A DNA stretch of 64,000 nt from Cytophaga hutchinsonii ATCC 33406 (GCF_000014145.1 NC_008255.1:2310001-2374000); one strand, 5' to 3'; numbered from the stretch's first letter, positions 43,522 through 52,628 are shown. Notes: a model not told the origin generated them from the letters alone. Numbers and translations: made by a program.

Positions 43522-44520
43522 ATGCTCCGAATATATCTATTGTGTTTTTTTATCAGTATTCTTCAAATAAATAGTTTTGCTCAGACCATTGGGGGAAAAG
43601 TGCTTTCCCAGCAATGGAAAAAGATTGAATATGGCTATAATCCGGATAGTATACAGATAGATAACATTTATTATATCCATGGCGATGGGATGTTTATGTG
43701 TACCAACAAAGGCCTTTATTATTATATTGATTCCATATACCGGTTTAAAAAGATAAATGTCTCCCCAAATCTTGCCAATGCCCGTGTAAGCATCATTATG
43801 AAACATGTTGATTACTATTACACAGGTTTCAGAGATGGTTACGGTCTGTATAGAAGCCACGATTTAAAAAAATGGGAACCATTGGGTAGCGGAAAGCTGG
43901 GCACAAGTAAGATCTTCTATTTATACAGCATGGATTCAATGTTATTCGTATGCAACTGGCAAAAAACCATTTACCTGTCTCATAATCTTGGAAAAACATT
44001 CAGAGGTATCAGCGTAGGGTTTAATTCGCTGGGCAAAAGCTATATTAATAACATCGAAAACTCGGAAGAGTATATGTTCTGCAGCATGAATGGCGATGGT
44101 GTATATTCGTTGAATATTAAAAAAGGAACTGCCTGGGAACACAGCGATAAAGGATTACCTGAAAGCAAAAACATCGGTGAAATAGCAGATATAGGTAAAA
44201 CATTGTTTCTGGCGACAGATAATGGTGTATACCGGTCAGATAACAAGGCATCTTCCTGGAAACCCTATAACACAGGCATTTCTGGCAAACTCATTACCCG
44301 TTTGGTAGCCGAAGGTGGTATTCTGTATGCTGCTACAAACAAGGGAGAATTATTTTATTCGGAAGATTTAGCTGTAACCTGGAAAAAAATCCCGATTGAT
44401 TTTATGCAATCGCCTATCAGTGGTGTGTGTGTAACCGATAAGGCCGTATTTGTAGCGGTAAACGGTTTAGATGCAAAACCTTCTTATGTTTACTACTTAC
44501 CATTCCTTCTTAAAAAGTAA
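43522..44520 (+). CDS. secreted beta-propeller protein (BNR/YCF48-like)
   Basis: A 332-residue exported protein starting with a signal peptide (LLCFFISILQINSFAQ). It contains at least five propeller-blade repeats with the pattern G-x-Y-x-S-x-D-x-G-x-x-W, e.g. GLYRSHDLKKWEPL, IYLSHNLGKTFRG, GVYRSDNKASSWKPYNTG and LFYSEDLAVTWKKI, typical of sialidase/Vps10/photosystem stability factor-like propellers. No catalytic residues are seen. I use the ATG at 43522 because it opens the signal peptide. It ends before a strong terminator shared with dps. Confidence 0.72.
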   Translation: MLRIYLLCFFISILQINSFAQTIGGKVLSQQWKKIEYGYNPDSIQIDNIYYIHGDGMFMCTNKGLYYYIDSIYRFKKINVSPNLANARVSIIMKHVDYYYTGFRDGYGLYRSHDLKKWEPLGSGKLGTSKIFYLYSMDSMLFVCNWQKTIYLSHNLGKTFRGISVGFNSLGKSYINNIENSEEYMFCSMNGDGVYSLNIKKGTAWEHSDKGLPESKNIGEIADIGKTLFLATDNGVYRSDNKASSWKPYNTGISGKLITRLVAEGGILYAATNKGELFYSEDLAVTWKKIPIDFMQSPISGVCVTDKAVFVAVNGLDAKPSYVYYLPFLLKK

Positions 44521-44550
44521 TTACCTGAAAATAAATACCAATGCATAAAA

Positions 44551-44589
44551 TAAGAGCCGCTGCAATACATGCAGCGGCTCTTATTTTTT
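44551..44589. terminator. strong two-way terminator before dps
   Basis: A perfect 13-bp stem (TAAGAGCCGCTGC / GCAGCGGCTCTTA) with a seven-base loop is followed by a run of T on the plus strand and by A-rich DNA at the left side, serving the convergent propeller and dps genes. Confidence 0.9.
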
Positions 44590-44610
44590 AATGCGCATTT
44601 GTTAACAGGC

Positions 44611-45087
44611 TTATTTTCCTAAGTATGCACGATACATCCAGACCAGCTTCTCCTGCTCCCGGATATAGTCGCTCATTAATGCATTTGTTCCCTCATCATT
44701 GGCTTTAGCAGACAATTCCAACAGATCACGCTGCTTGGTAATGATTACCGTAAATGCATCCAGAATATGCTGAATAGCTACTTTCCCTTCCGTCACGTTT
44801 TTTACCGATGCAATGTTAGATGTGGCCAGATAATCGGCATACGAATGCATCGGTGTATGTGCAAGCGTTAATACACGTTCTGCAACTTCATCTATTTTCA
44901 GTACAAGATTATTGTACAATTCTTCAAATTTAAGATGCAATTCAAAAAACTTGTCTCCGGAAATATTCCAGTGATACCCACGCGTATTCATATAAAAGAT
45001 CGAATAATTCGCGAGTAGATCATTCAATTTTTCTGCTAATTCTTTAGCCAACTGCTCATCCAGCCCGATTGAATTTAACTTGCTCAT
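44611..45087 (-). CDS. dps: Dps, DNA-protecting ferritin-like protein
   Basis: A 158-residue Dps dodecamer subunit which oxidises Fe2+ with peroxide. The inter-subunit ferroxidase residues H39, H51, D66 and E70 are visible in TRGYHWNISG, FFELHLKFEE and KIDEVAERV. The length is usual and there is no long DNA-binding tail. A Bacteroidota-type promoter lies upstream (45130-45159). Confidence 0.95.
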   Translation of the reverse strand: MSKLNSIGLDEQLAKELAEKLNDLLANYSIFYMNTRGYHWNISGDKFFELHLKFEELYNNLVLKIDEVAERVLTLAHTPMHSYADYLATSNIASVKNVTEGKVAIQHILDAFTVIITKQRDLLELSAKANDEGTNALMSDYIREQEKLVWMYRAYLGK

Positions 45088-45129
45088 AGTTAGGTAATGG
45101 TTTAATGTGAATGATTATTTCTTATCCCT

Positions 45130-45159
45130 CAAATATAGAGTTGTTGATCAAAAATACAA
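45130..45159 (-). promoter_or_regulatory. promoter of dps
   Basis: Minus strand TTG (45157-45159), 19 bases, TATATTTG (45130-45137) matches the Bacteroidota consensus. Predicted start near 45124, a 37-base leader. No OxyR-like site was recognised. Confidence 0.5.
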
Positions 45160-45302
45160 CTCCGCTTAAAAAACAATTATAGAATTACGTTACGATTTGC
45201 TTTTTCTTAGGCTGCATACATACGGCCATCTGAAATTTACAACGGTTAAAGCATTCTTTTCTAAATTCGATTAACTATAAAAAGTACAATTCAGCAAACG
45301 TA

Positions 45303-45330
45303 AAAAAGGAGGACATCTGCCCTCCTTTTT
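45303..45330 (-). terminator. terminator after dapD
   Basis: AAAAAGGAGG pairs with CCTCCTTTTT around eight bases, ending in a T-run on the minus strand, 24 bases after the dapD stop. Confidence 0.85.
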
Positions 45331-45353
45331 ACGGTTTATATATAGATATAGAA

Positions 45354-46163
45354 TTATATGCTTACGTTGTTTTCTCTTAACGCATCATTCAACGATGTCT
45401 TCAAATCTGTACTTGGTTTTCTTTTGCCAATGATTAAGGCACATGGGACCTGGTATGTACCTGAAGCAAATTCTTTCGGAATAGTACCCGGAATAACAAC
45501 GGAACGTTCCGGAACAAAACCTTTATATTCTACAGGTTCAGGACCAGTGACATCTATAATTTTAGAGCTTGCTGTTAAAACAACATTAGCACCTAATACC
45601 GCTTCTTTCCCAACTCTAACTCCCTCAACGACAATACATCTGGACCCTAAAAAAGCACCATCACCAATAATTACAGGAGCTGCCTGTACAGGCTCTAATA
45701 CACCGCCAATACCAACACCACCACTCAAATGTACATCTTTACCGATCTGCGCGCAGCTGCCAACCGTTGCCCAGGTATCAACCATGGTACCTGAATCTAC
45801 ATAAGCACCGATATTTACATAAGAAGGCATAAGGATTGTCCCCTTTGCCAGGTATGCGCCATAACGTGCAACAGCATGCGGAACCACTCGGACCCCCAAT
45901 GCTTCGTACCCTGTTTTTAACGCCATTTTGTCATAAAACTCCATCGGACCACATTCAATGGTTTCCATTTTCCGGATCGGGAAATACATAATCACGGCCT
46001 TTTTTACCCAGTCATTTACTGTCCAGCTGCCATCTTCATTTGGTTGAGCAACACGCAAACGGCCCTTATCCAACTCTTCAATAACTGCATTAATTGTATT
46101 CTGTACTTCTGAAGTGGAAAGCAATGAACGATCTTCCCACGCTTTTTCAATAATTTCTTTCAT
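45354..46163 (-). CDS. dapD: tetrahydrodipicolinate N-succinyltransferase
   Basis: A 269-residue left-handed beta-helix acyltransferase of lysine/diaminopimelate synthesis. Family blocks: KAVIMYFPIRKME near residue 55, the hexapeptide-repeat region from about residue 100 (MPSYVNIGAYVDSGTMVDTW, AQIGKDVHLSGGVGIGG) and the end RSVVIPGTIPKEF. Length and N-terminus agree with the family. It is divergent from a glycosyltransferase gene with a short shared region (46164-46204). Confidence 0.95.
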   Translation of the reverse strand: MKEIIEKAWEDRSLLSTSEVQNTINAVIEELDKGRLRVAQPNEDGSWTVNDWVKKAVIMYFPIRKMETIECGPMEFYDKMALKTGYEALGVRVVPHAVARYGAYLAKGTILMPSYVNIGAYVDSGTMVDTWATVGSCAQIGKDVHLSGGVGIGGVLEPVQAAPVIIGDGAFLGSRCIVVEGVRVGKEAVLGANVVLTASSKIIDVTGPEPVEYKGFVPERSVVIPGTIPKEFASGTYQVPCALIIGKRKPSTDLKTSLNDALRENNVSI

Positions 46164-46204
46164 TGTAATGTTGTATGTATAATTTTTTAGTTATTTTTAA
46201 GAAT

Positions 46205-47326
46205 ATGATGAAACACAGAATTTTACTGGGTTCGGTCTTAAAGCCAACAAATGATTCCCGAATGTACGAAAAAATCGGGGAAAGTCTGAGCGTTTTACCA
46301 AATTCAGAAATTCATGTTGCCGGATATAAAAGTGAACAGAACGACCTGAAAAATATCCGGTTTTATCCAATTTTTTCCTCCGCGCGCCTATCCGTTTTAC
46401 GGTTTATTGCACCTTGGAAATTTCTCTTTTTAGCAGTTAAAGTAAAACCTCATACCATCATATGTTCAACACATGAATTACTGCTAGTTACCTGTTTATA
46501 CAAAATATTATTTGGTTGTAAATTTATTTACGATGTACAAGAAAATTACTTTTATAATATCCTCTATACCGACACATTCCCGTCTTTTTTAAAGCCTGTT
46601 CTTGCTCATTGGGTGAAGCTAAAAGAAACCGTGTGTAAAAAGCAATTAGACGGCTATTTATTAGCAGAAAAAACATATCAACAGGAACTCAACGGACGTA
46701 TTCATGAACCTGCTCTTGTACTTGAAAACAAGTATCAGGGTGCTTGTCCGAACAAATTGGAAATAGTAAAAATCACAGAAGGAAATAAAATCCGGCTGTT
46801 GTATTCCGGAACAATTGACACTTCTTACGGAGTTTTTGAAGCAATTGATTTAATTATACGGCTTTACTTACTTGACTTCCGGTTTGAATTAACCATCATT
46901 GGTTTTGCCCCCAATAACCGTGAACTTACTAAAGTCAAAAACCGCATCGCTCCCTACCCGTTCATCAAGCTTATCGGGGGCGATAAACCTGTACCACACC
47001 CTGACATTTTATCAGCTATCAAGACCCACGACTTCGGATTACTCCCGTACCGTTTTAATGAAAGTACAACCCTTCGGGTACCTACCAAACTGTTTGAGTA
47101 TTTACTGAATCATCTTCCGGTTATCAGTTCACACAATAAAACATGGGAGGAATACATCAAAAAATTCAATGCCGGTATCATTATTCCTTTTTCAGATCTT
47201 CCTAAAGCAACGATCATAAAAGAACAGATTTTAAATACAGAGTTTTATACCCAGGGCAACCCGGCCGAATTGATCTGGGAAGAATCAAAATTATTGAACT
47301 GGTACAGCGAACACTTTTTAAACTAA
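46205..47326 (+). CDS. GT4-like glycosyltransferase
   Basis: A 373-residue GT-B fold glycosyltransferase. The N-terminal half contains ICSTHELLLVTCLYK and FIYDVQENY (residues about 85-115); the C-terminal donor-binding half has LLYSGTIDTSYGVFEAI, HDFGLLPYRFNESTTLRVPTK and the acidic helix KLFEYLLNHLPVI (E near residue 300). This pattern is that of cell-surface polysaccharide transferases. I use the ATG at 46205 (MMKHR); an in-frame ATG at 46175 would add ten hydrophobic residues. No sugar pathway gene adjoins it. Confidence 0.8.
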   Translation: MMKHRILLGSVLKPTNDSRMYEKIGESLSVLPNSEIHVAGYKSEQNDLKNIRFYPIFSSARLSVLRFIAPWKFLFLAVKVKPHTIICSTHELLLVTCLYKILFGCKFIYDVQENYFYNILYTDTFPSFLKPVLAHWVKLKETVCKKQLDGYLLAEKTYQQELNGRIHEPALVLENKYQGACPNKLEIVKITEGNKIRLLYSGTIDTSYGVFEAIDLIIRLYLLDFRFELTIIGFAPNNRELTKVKNRIAPYPFIKLIGGDKPVPHPDILSAIKTHDFGLLPYRFNESTTLRVPTKLFEYLLNHLPVISSHNKTWEEYIKKFNAGIIIPFSDLPKATIIKEQILNTEFYTQGNPAELIWEESKLLNWYSEHFLN

Positions 47327-47450
47327 CCAACAGGTACTTTTCATATTTACACGACCTGTTCCAGACATCCTGCTCTTCTTTCAACATATTTGAATAATAC
47401 AATTAAGCAACACAATATTTTCATTAGAAAATAAATATGTCAAAATATTT

Positions 47451-47468
47451 TTTTAGAGCATCCTAAAA
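47451..47468 (+). promoter_or_regulatory. candidate DtxR/MntR-type operator
   Basis: TTTTAG-AGCATC-CTAAAA is an 18-bp inverted repeat with perfect 6-bp arms, 31 bases before the repressor start codon. A second inverted repeat, TTATTTTT and AAAAATAA around eight bases, follows at 47471-47494. The first has the length and symmetry of DtxR-family sites, suggesting autoregulation by metal. Confidence 0.5.
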
Positions 47469-47498
47469 TATTATTTTTATATAGCGAAAAATAAAAGC

Positions 47499-48155
47499 AT
47501 GCTAACCCACACCGAAGAAAACTACATCAAAACAATTTACCATTTGTCCGGTGAGGATAACCGGGATGTATCTACGAACGGAATTGCTGAAGTATTAAAG
47601 ACCAAACCTGCTTCCGTTACGGATATGCTTCGTAAACTTTCGGAAAAATCTTTTATCAATTACATCAAATACCAGGGGGTAACACTTACTAAAAAAGGCA
47701 AAAAAGAAGCCTTGCAGATTATCCGTAAGCACCGTTTGTGGGAAGTATTTTTGGTAGATAAGCTAAAGTTTCATTGGGATGAAGTACACGATATAGCTGA
47801 GCAGCTGGAACACATTCAATCGAGCGTATTAATAAGCCGGCTGGATGAATTTCTGGGCAATCCGGCTTTTGACCCGCATGGTGACCCTATTCCCGATCAG
47901 CAGGGAGAGATTACCGTGCGGAGGAAGTACCTCTTATGCGACATGTCTGTCGGGTTTAAAGGAATTGTTGTGGGCATGCTTGAAACTTCCCCGGCATTTC
48001 TTCAATACTTAGATCGCTTAAATATTTGTCCGGGTGCAAAAATTACCATTAAAGACCGCATTGTGTTTGATGGTTCACTTGAAATTGTACTCCAGGAAAG
48101 CAAACATCTGGTTATTTCTTATGAAGTAGCCAAAAACCTATACGTTACCGATTAA
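47499..48155 (+). CDS. DtxR/MntR-family metal-dependent repressor
   Basis: A 218-residue repressor: winged helix-turn-helix (1-65, TNGIAEVLKTKPASVTDMLRKL), dimerisation/metal domain (66-140, HRLWEVFLVDKL, WDEVHDIAEQLEHI, DPHGDPIP) and a C-terminal SH3/FeoA-like domain (150-218). Metal-ligating H and E residues of the family are present. It opens the metal-uptake operon of 48193-52551 and is followed after 37 bases by the binding-protein gene. Whether it senses Mn, Fe or Zn cannot be told. Confidence 0.93.
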   Translation: MLTHTEENYIKTIYHLSGEDNRDVSTNGIAEVLKTKPASVTDMLRKLSEKSFINYIKYQGVTLTKKGKKEALQIIRKHRLWEVFLVDKLKFHWDEVHDIAEQLEHIQSSVLISRLDEFLGNPAFDPHGDPIPDQQGEITVRRKYLLCDMSVGFKGIVVGMLETSPAFLQYLDRLNICPGAKITIKDRIVFDGSLEIVLQESKHLVISYEVAKNLYVTD

Positions 48156-48192
48156 CATCAATATTATAACCCGAGCGTTCACTATTACACAT

Positions 48193-49110
48193 ATGAAACA
48201 CATTCTTTATTACTGCCTGTTTGCCTTTCTTCTATCCTGCTCCGGCGGATCAGATAAAACAGCTTCCGACACACAAAAACCGGTGATCGTTACAACAACC
48301 GGTATGATCGGCGATGCGGTCAAAAACCTGGTTGGCGATCGTGCAGAAGTAATCCCGCTGATGGGCCCGGGTGTAGATCCGCATTTATATAAAGCCACAC
48401 AAGGCGATCTGGAACGCTTGCAAAATGCAGATGTAATTGTATATAATGGTATTCACCTGGAAGGTAAAATGTCTGAAATCCTTGAGAAATTAGCGTCTAA
48501 AAAAGTGGTGATTGCCATGAGCGACGGAATTTCAACAAATAAACTGCGTCTGCTGGACGCCGGTTCAAAAGTATATGATCCGCATATCTGGTTTGATGTA
48601 GCACTCTGGAAAGATGCGGTTGCTGCATTAGCAAAAACACTGGCTGAAAAGCAGCCAGCCTTAGAGGAAACAATATCGAAAAACAGTATCGTTTATCTGA
48701 TGCAATTAGATAGCTTGCATCAGGATGTTAAAAAACAAATGGCAGAAATACCGAAAGCACAGCGTGTATTAATAACTGCACACGATGCCTTTGGGTACTT
48801 TGGCCTTGCTTATGATACAGAAGTAAAAGGATTACAAGGTATTTCAACCGTATCTGATTTTGGTTTGAATGATGTTACACAGTTGGTTAATCTGATTGTG
48901 GAGCGCAAAATAAAATCGGTATTTGTTGAAACTTCTGTTTCGGACCAATCCATTAAAGCAGTACTGGATGGATGCCGCCAGAAAGGCCACAACATTGCCA
49001 TCGGGGGAACACTTTTCTCTGACGCAATGGGCGCTGCAGGTACGCCGGAAGTCACCTATGAAGGTATGGTACGTAAAAACGTAGCAACGATTGTTGCGGC
49101 GTTAAAATAA
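48193..49110 (+). CDS. metal ABC transporter, substrate-binding lipoprotein (ZnuA/TroA family)
   Basis: A 305-residue cluster A-I binding protein with the lipobox LLSC (Cys16) and a Ser/Gly-rich start. Metal-ligand segments are GVDPHLYKATQGD near residue 60, YNGIHLEGKM near 93, YDPHIWFDV near 130 and AHDAFGYF near 197. It lacks the long His-rich loop of ZnuA, favouring Mn or Fe, though this is not conclusive. It is anchored outside the inner membrane and serves the ATPase and permeases that follow. Confidence 0.93.
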   Translation: MKHILYYCLFAFLLSCSGGSDKTASDTQKPVIVTTTGMIGDAVKNLVGDRAEVIPLMGPGVDPHLYKATQGDLERLQNADVIVYNGIHLEGKMSEILEKLASKKVVIAMSDGISTNKLRLLDAGSKVYDPHIWFDVALWKDAVAALAKTLAEKQPALEETISKNSIVYLMQLDSLHQDVKKQMAEIPKAQRVLITAHDAFGYFGLAYDTEVKGLQGISTVSDFGLNDVTQLVNLIVERKIKSVFVETSVSDQSIKAVLDGCRQKGHNIAIGGTLFSDAMGAAGTPEVTYEGMVRKNVATIVAALK

Positions 49111-49122
49111 AGAGACAAACAT

Positions 49123-49137
49123 TTGCCGGACCGGCAA
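49123..49137. repeat. palindrome in the gap after the binding-protein gene
   Basis: TTGCCGG-A-CCGGCAA has 7-bp arms, followed by GTTTGTCCGGCCAAAC with similar arms. It could attenuate transcription between the binding-protein gene and the ATPase gene, but no T-run follows. Confidence 0.45.
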
Positions 49138-49269
49138 GAAGCGGTTTGTCCGGCCAAACAATAAAAAACATACGCTTCTGTTCAGTATTGACGGACCGCC
49201 TGAAAAGCAGCCTCACGATACTCACTTATAACAATCAGTAGTTTCATTTCAGTTATACTATTCTTCACA

Positions 49270-50055
49270 ATGATTGAACACGTTGAAAACCCGGTAGTGG
49301 AAATACATGACCTGACGGTAAGTTATTCAAAACGTCCGGTTTTATGGAACATTGACCTTACCATACCCAAAGGTGTACTGGCAGGGATCATCGGACCGAA
49401 TGGTGCCGGTAAATCTACCCTGATCAAAACTGCAATGGGTCTGATTCCAAAAGCCAGCGGCTATGTAAAATTATTTGATCAGGATCTGGAATTGATCCGG
49501 AAAAAAGTAAGCTATGTACCGCAGCGCGAATCCGTTGACTGGGACTTTCCGGCTTCGGCACTTGACGTTGTGTTAATGGGCAGGTATGGACATGCAGGCA
49601 TTTTCAAATCACTGCGCCAGGCCGATAAAGAAGTAGCGACCGAGTGCCTGCGTAAAGTAGGTATGGAAGCTTTTGCAGACAGACAGATTTCTCAGCTTTC
49701 AGGCGGGCAGCAGCAGCGTGTTTTCCTTGCGCGCGCACTGGCACAGGATGCGGACTTGTATTTTATGGACGAGCCATTTGCCGGTGTGGATGCTTCTACC
49801 GAAAAAACGATCATTGCCTTATTAAAAGAAATGACAGCAAAAGGAAAAACGATCATTGTGGTACATCATGACCTGAACTCTGCCGACGAATATTTTGATT
49901 GGATCTTATTATTGAATACACGGCTTATTGCCAGCGGACCAACACAAAAAGTATTTACAAAAGAACTGCTTCAGAAAACATACGGCGGCAAGCTCAACAT
50001 CCTATCCAGTGTAGGTGACCTGCTGCACAAAGAACAGTTTCCAAACAGAGAATAA
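49270..50055 (+). CDS. metal ABC transporter ATPase (TroB/MntB type)
   Basis: A 261-residue ATP-binding subunit: Walker A GPNGAGKST near residue 40, Q-loop YVPQRESVDWDFP near 82, signature LSGGQQQRVFLARALA near 142, Walker B LYFMDEPFAG near 163 and the H-loop VVHHDL. The QRESVDWDFP segment is typical of the manganese/zinc/iron-chelate branch. It lies 159 bases after the binding-protein gene and is followed by a repeat-filled gap before the first permease. Confidence 0.95.
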   Translation: MIEHVENPVVEIHDLTVSYSKRPVLWNIDLTIPKGVLAGIIGPNGAGKSTLIKTAMGLIPKASGYVKLFDQDLELIRKKVSYVPQRESVDWDFPASALDVVLMGRYGHAGIFKSLRQADKEVATECLRKVGMEAFADRQISQLSGGQQQRVFLARALAQDADLYFMDEPFAGVDASTEKTIIALLKEMTAKGKTIIVVHHDLNSADEYFDWILLLNTRLIASGPTQKVFTKELLQKTYGGKLNILSSVGDLLHKEQFPNRE

Positions 50056-50198
50056 GGCCTAATGCCAAAGGCTAAAAGCGGAATTACTCTGTCAATGCCT
50101 TGTCTGAAAACTATTCTAAGTTAAAATACATTAATAGCGTTTTTAGTCTACTTAAGGCAAAAGCCTTAAGCATTAGGCTTTCTGCTTTAAGCTTAAAC
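50054..50198. repeat. AAGGC/GCTTTA-type repeat between ATPase and permease genes
   Basis: Units such as AAGGCCTAATGCCAAAGGC and, inverted, GCCTTAAGCATTAGGC occupy both ends of the 144-base gap, forming an imperfect inverted repeat with AT-rich DNA between. Closely related sequence fills the gap after the permease gene. Confidence 0.6.
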
Positions 50199-50199
50199 C

Positions 50200-51486
50200 A
50201 TGAAAGAATTAATCCGCTTCCTCCTGCTTGAAGACCCCAACGTACGCACCGTTGTGTTCGGCACTATCCTGCTCAACCTGTCGGCTTCGGTAGTGGGGAC
50301 CTTTGCTTTTTTACAGAAGAAAAGTCTTTCCGGTGATGCGGTAGCACATTCTATCTTACCGGGAATCTGCATCGCATTTATTGCCTTTCAAACAAAATCC
50401 CTGTGGGTATTGCTGCCCGGCGCTTTTGTAACCGGCTGGCTTTCCTTGTATCTGGTAGACCTGATTTCCCATCATTCAAAATTAAAACAGGACACCGCTA
50501 TTGCCGTTGTGCTTTCTGTATTCTTTGCTGTGGGCATCATCTTATTAACCTACATACAACATTCCGGAAGCGGCGCGCAAAGCGGACTGGATAGTTTTCT
50601 GTTTGGAAAAGCAGCAGCGCTGTTAGAAAAAGACCTGCTTTCATATGCCATTATCAGTATGCTTGTTATAAGCATTACTGCATTTTTCTTTAAAGAATTT
50701 ATGCTGATCAGTTTCGATGCTGTTTATGCAGGCAGTATTGGTGTACCTGTACGCACATTACAGCTGGTTTTAACAACCTTAACCGTTATTTCCATTGTAA
50801 CCGGAATACAATCCGTTGGTGTTGTATTAATGTCGGCCATGCTCATCACCCCTGCTGTAGCAGCACGTTACTGGACGGATAATTTAAAACGCCTCCTGCT
50901 GCTTGCCGTGTTGTTTAATACGTTTGCCGCTATCATAGGCTCGTATATCTCCTACCGCTACCCATCTATGCCAACGGGCCCGTGGATCGTGCTGGTGATA
51001 TCCATGTTTGCGTTTGCATCTATTCTGTTTGCTCCGAAGAAAGGCATCGTGTACAGCATGTATCGTGTATTCAAACACAAATCGTTAATCTTAAAGGAAA
51101 ACATTCTGAAAGCCTTATATCAGTTAGGCGAACAGGAGAATCGGTTTCAGGATACACATGCATTAAGTAATCTGCTGGCAAAACGGAATCTTCCGCTGTG
51201 GCAGGTATACCCTGCTTTATACCGTTTGCGCTTTGAAGGTTATCTGCAGCATACAGGCGAAGGCTGGGCACTTACAAATGAAGGCATCGAACGTGGAAAA
51301 CGTATCGTGCGTCTGCATCGCTTGTGGGAAATGTATCTATCAAAGAATTTGTTACTTCCATCCGATCACGTACACGATGATGCTGAAACCATTGAACACA
51401 TTCTTACACCCGAACTGGAATCGCGGCTGGAGAAAAGTTTAAACTTCCCGGAAGTAGATCCGCATGAAAAGAAAATACCACGGTAA
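50200..51486 (+). CDS. metal ABC permease fused to a DtxR-like domain
   Basis: A 428-residue fusion. Residues 1-285 are a TroC/ZnuB-type permease with eight or nine helices (FLQKKSLSGDAVAHSILPGI near residue 36). Residues about 295-428 form a winged-helix plus DtxR dimerisation-type domain: ALSNLLAKRNLPLWQVYPAL, GIERGKRIVRLHRLWEMYLS and VHDDAETIEHILTPELE, ending at DPHEKKIPR. The HRLWE and VHD-AE-EHI signature is the same as in the repressor at 47499. It ends where the next repeat begins. I infer feedback on transport or metal sensing at the membrane. Confidence 0.9.
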   Translation: MKELIRFLLLEDPNVRTVVFGTILLNLSASVVGTFAFLQKKSLSGDAVAHSILPGICIAFIAFQTKSLWVLLPGAFVTGWLSLYLVDLISHHSKLKQDTAIAVVLSVFFAVGIILLTYIQHSGSGAQSGLDSFLFGKAAALLEKDLLSYAIISMLVISITAFFFKEFMLISFDAVYAGSIGVPVRTLQLVLTTLTVISIVTGIQSVGVVLMSAMLITPAVAARYWTDNLKRLLLLAVLFNTFAAIIGSYISYRYPSMPTGPWIVLVISMFAFASILFAPKKGIVYSMYRVFKHKSLILKENILKALYQLGEQENRFQDTHALSNLLAKRNLPLWQVYPALYRLRFEGYLQHTGEGWALTNEGIERGKRIVRLHRLWEMYLSKNLLLPSDHVHDDAETIEHILTPELESRLEKSLNFPEVDPHEKKIPR

Positions 51487-51660
51487 GCTTAAGGCGGAAC
51501 GCTTAAAGCCTAAAGCTAAAATCGTTTCCCGATATCAGTACAGATATAAATTGAAGAGCAAAGTATAATAGAAACAATAGCTTTAGGCATTTCGCTTTGA
51601 GCTCTTATTATAAAAAATAAACAAACGAAAAAGCTTTAGGCGTTAAGCCTTTTGCTTTCA
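51487..51660. repeat. AAGGC/GCTTTA-type repeat between the two permease genes
   Basis: Copies of GCTTAAGGC, GCTTTAGGC and GCTTAAAGCC lie at both ends (51487-51512 and 51573-51660) of the gap. The repeat starts directly at the permease stop codon and runs to within about ten bases of the next start. Confidence 0.6.
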
Positions 51661-51669
51661 GCAAAAAAT

Positions 51670-52551
51670 ATGAACGATTTATACATCATCCTCACCGGCA
51701 TACTGGTTGCCGTTTCGTGCAGCATCTTAGGCACCTTTCTGGTATTGCGTAAGATGGCCATGGTTGGCGATGCCATCTCGCATGCGGTATTGCCGGGTAT
51801 TGTACTTTCTTTCTTCATCACCGGCAGCCGCGATTCCATCTGGATGCTGGTCGGTGCCGGACTGATGGGTATATTTACCACACTTATTATTGAGTGGCTG
51901 CACAAGAAAACCAAACTGCAGGAAGATGCTTCCATCGGCGTAACATTCACCTTTCTGTTTGCACTGGGCGTACTGCTCATCTCCTACTTTGCCGAAAATA
52001 TTGATCTGGATCAGGAGTGCGTATTGTATGGAGAGATTGCGTATGTACCGCTCAACACACTTCTGATCGGCGGAGTGGAAATACCCAAGGCAATTGTAAT
52101 GCTTGCGGTTGTGCTGATTCTTATAACAGCAATTATCTTTTTCTTTTTTAAGGAATGGGTACTTACAACATTTGATGCGCCTTATGCAGCATCTATTGGT
52201 ATGAGTACGGTGTTCTGGAACTACCTGCTTATGTCTATGGTATCCTTTACAACCGTTGCATCTTTTGAATCGGTTGGGGCTATTCTGGTTGTTGCCTTTT
52301 TAGTGGTACCGGCGGCGGCGGCTTATTTAGTTACAGAGTCTTTACGTAATACCTTATTCCTGGCCATTATCTTCGGTATCCTGTCGTCTGTGATCGGCTA
52401 CTACAGTGCCTCTGCGCTGGATGTTTCTATATCTGGCGCCATGGCAGCAGCGGCAGGCTGTATCTTCATCATTTGTTTTATTATTCAGCTGATTACAAAA
52501 CGCATCACATCTTCGCCTTCTATTATTGATCCGAAAGAATCTGTGGGCTGA
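51670..52551 (+). CDS. second metal ABC permease (TroD/ZnuB type)
   Basis: A 293-residue permease with eight to nine helices; VLRKMAMVGDAISHAVLPGI near residue 24 and FTTVASFESVGAILVVAFLV near residue 190 are family blocks. It pairs with the first permease to form the membrane channel. I start at the ATG at 51670 because upstream in-frame codons belong to the intergenic repeat. Operon order: repressor, binding protein, ATPase, permease-DtxR, permease. Confidence 0.93.
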   Translation: MNDLYIILTGILVAVSCSILGTFLVLRKMAMVGDAISHAVLPGIVLSFFITGSRDSIWMLVGAGLMGIFTTLIIEWLHKKTKLQEDASIGVTFTFLFALGVLLISYFAENIDLDQECVLYGEIAYVPLNTLLIGGVEIPKAIVMLAVVLILITAIIFFFFKEWVLTTFDAPYAASIGMSTVFWNYLLMSMVSFTTVASFESVGAILVVAFLVVPAAAAYLVTESLRNTLFLAIIFGILSSVIGYYSASALDVSISGAMAAAAGCIFIICFIIQLITKRITSSPSIIDPKESVG

Positions 52552-52628
52552 TAGCCCCTATTTGAAGCCTTTTAATCAGTTGCGGGAACATTAGGAACTT
52601 TTTACAAAAAGAAATACTTTTACTTTAT

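Noticed and set aside
49123-49160. Riboswitch in the metal operon
   Set aside because: Only two short palindromes are visible; no known metal-riboswitch consensus was recognised.
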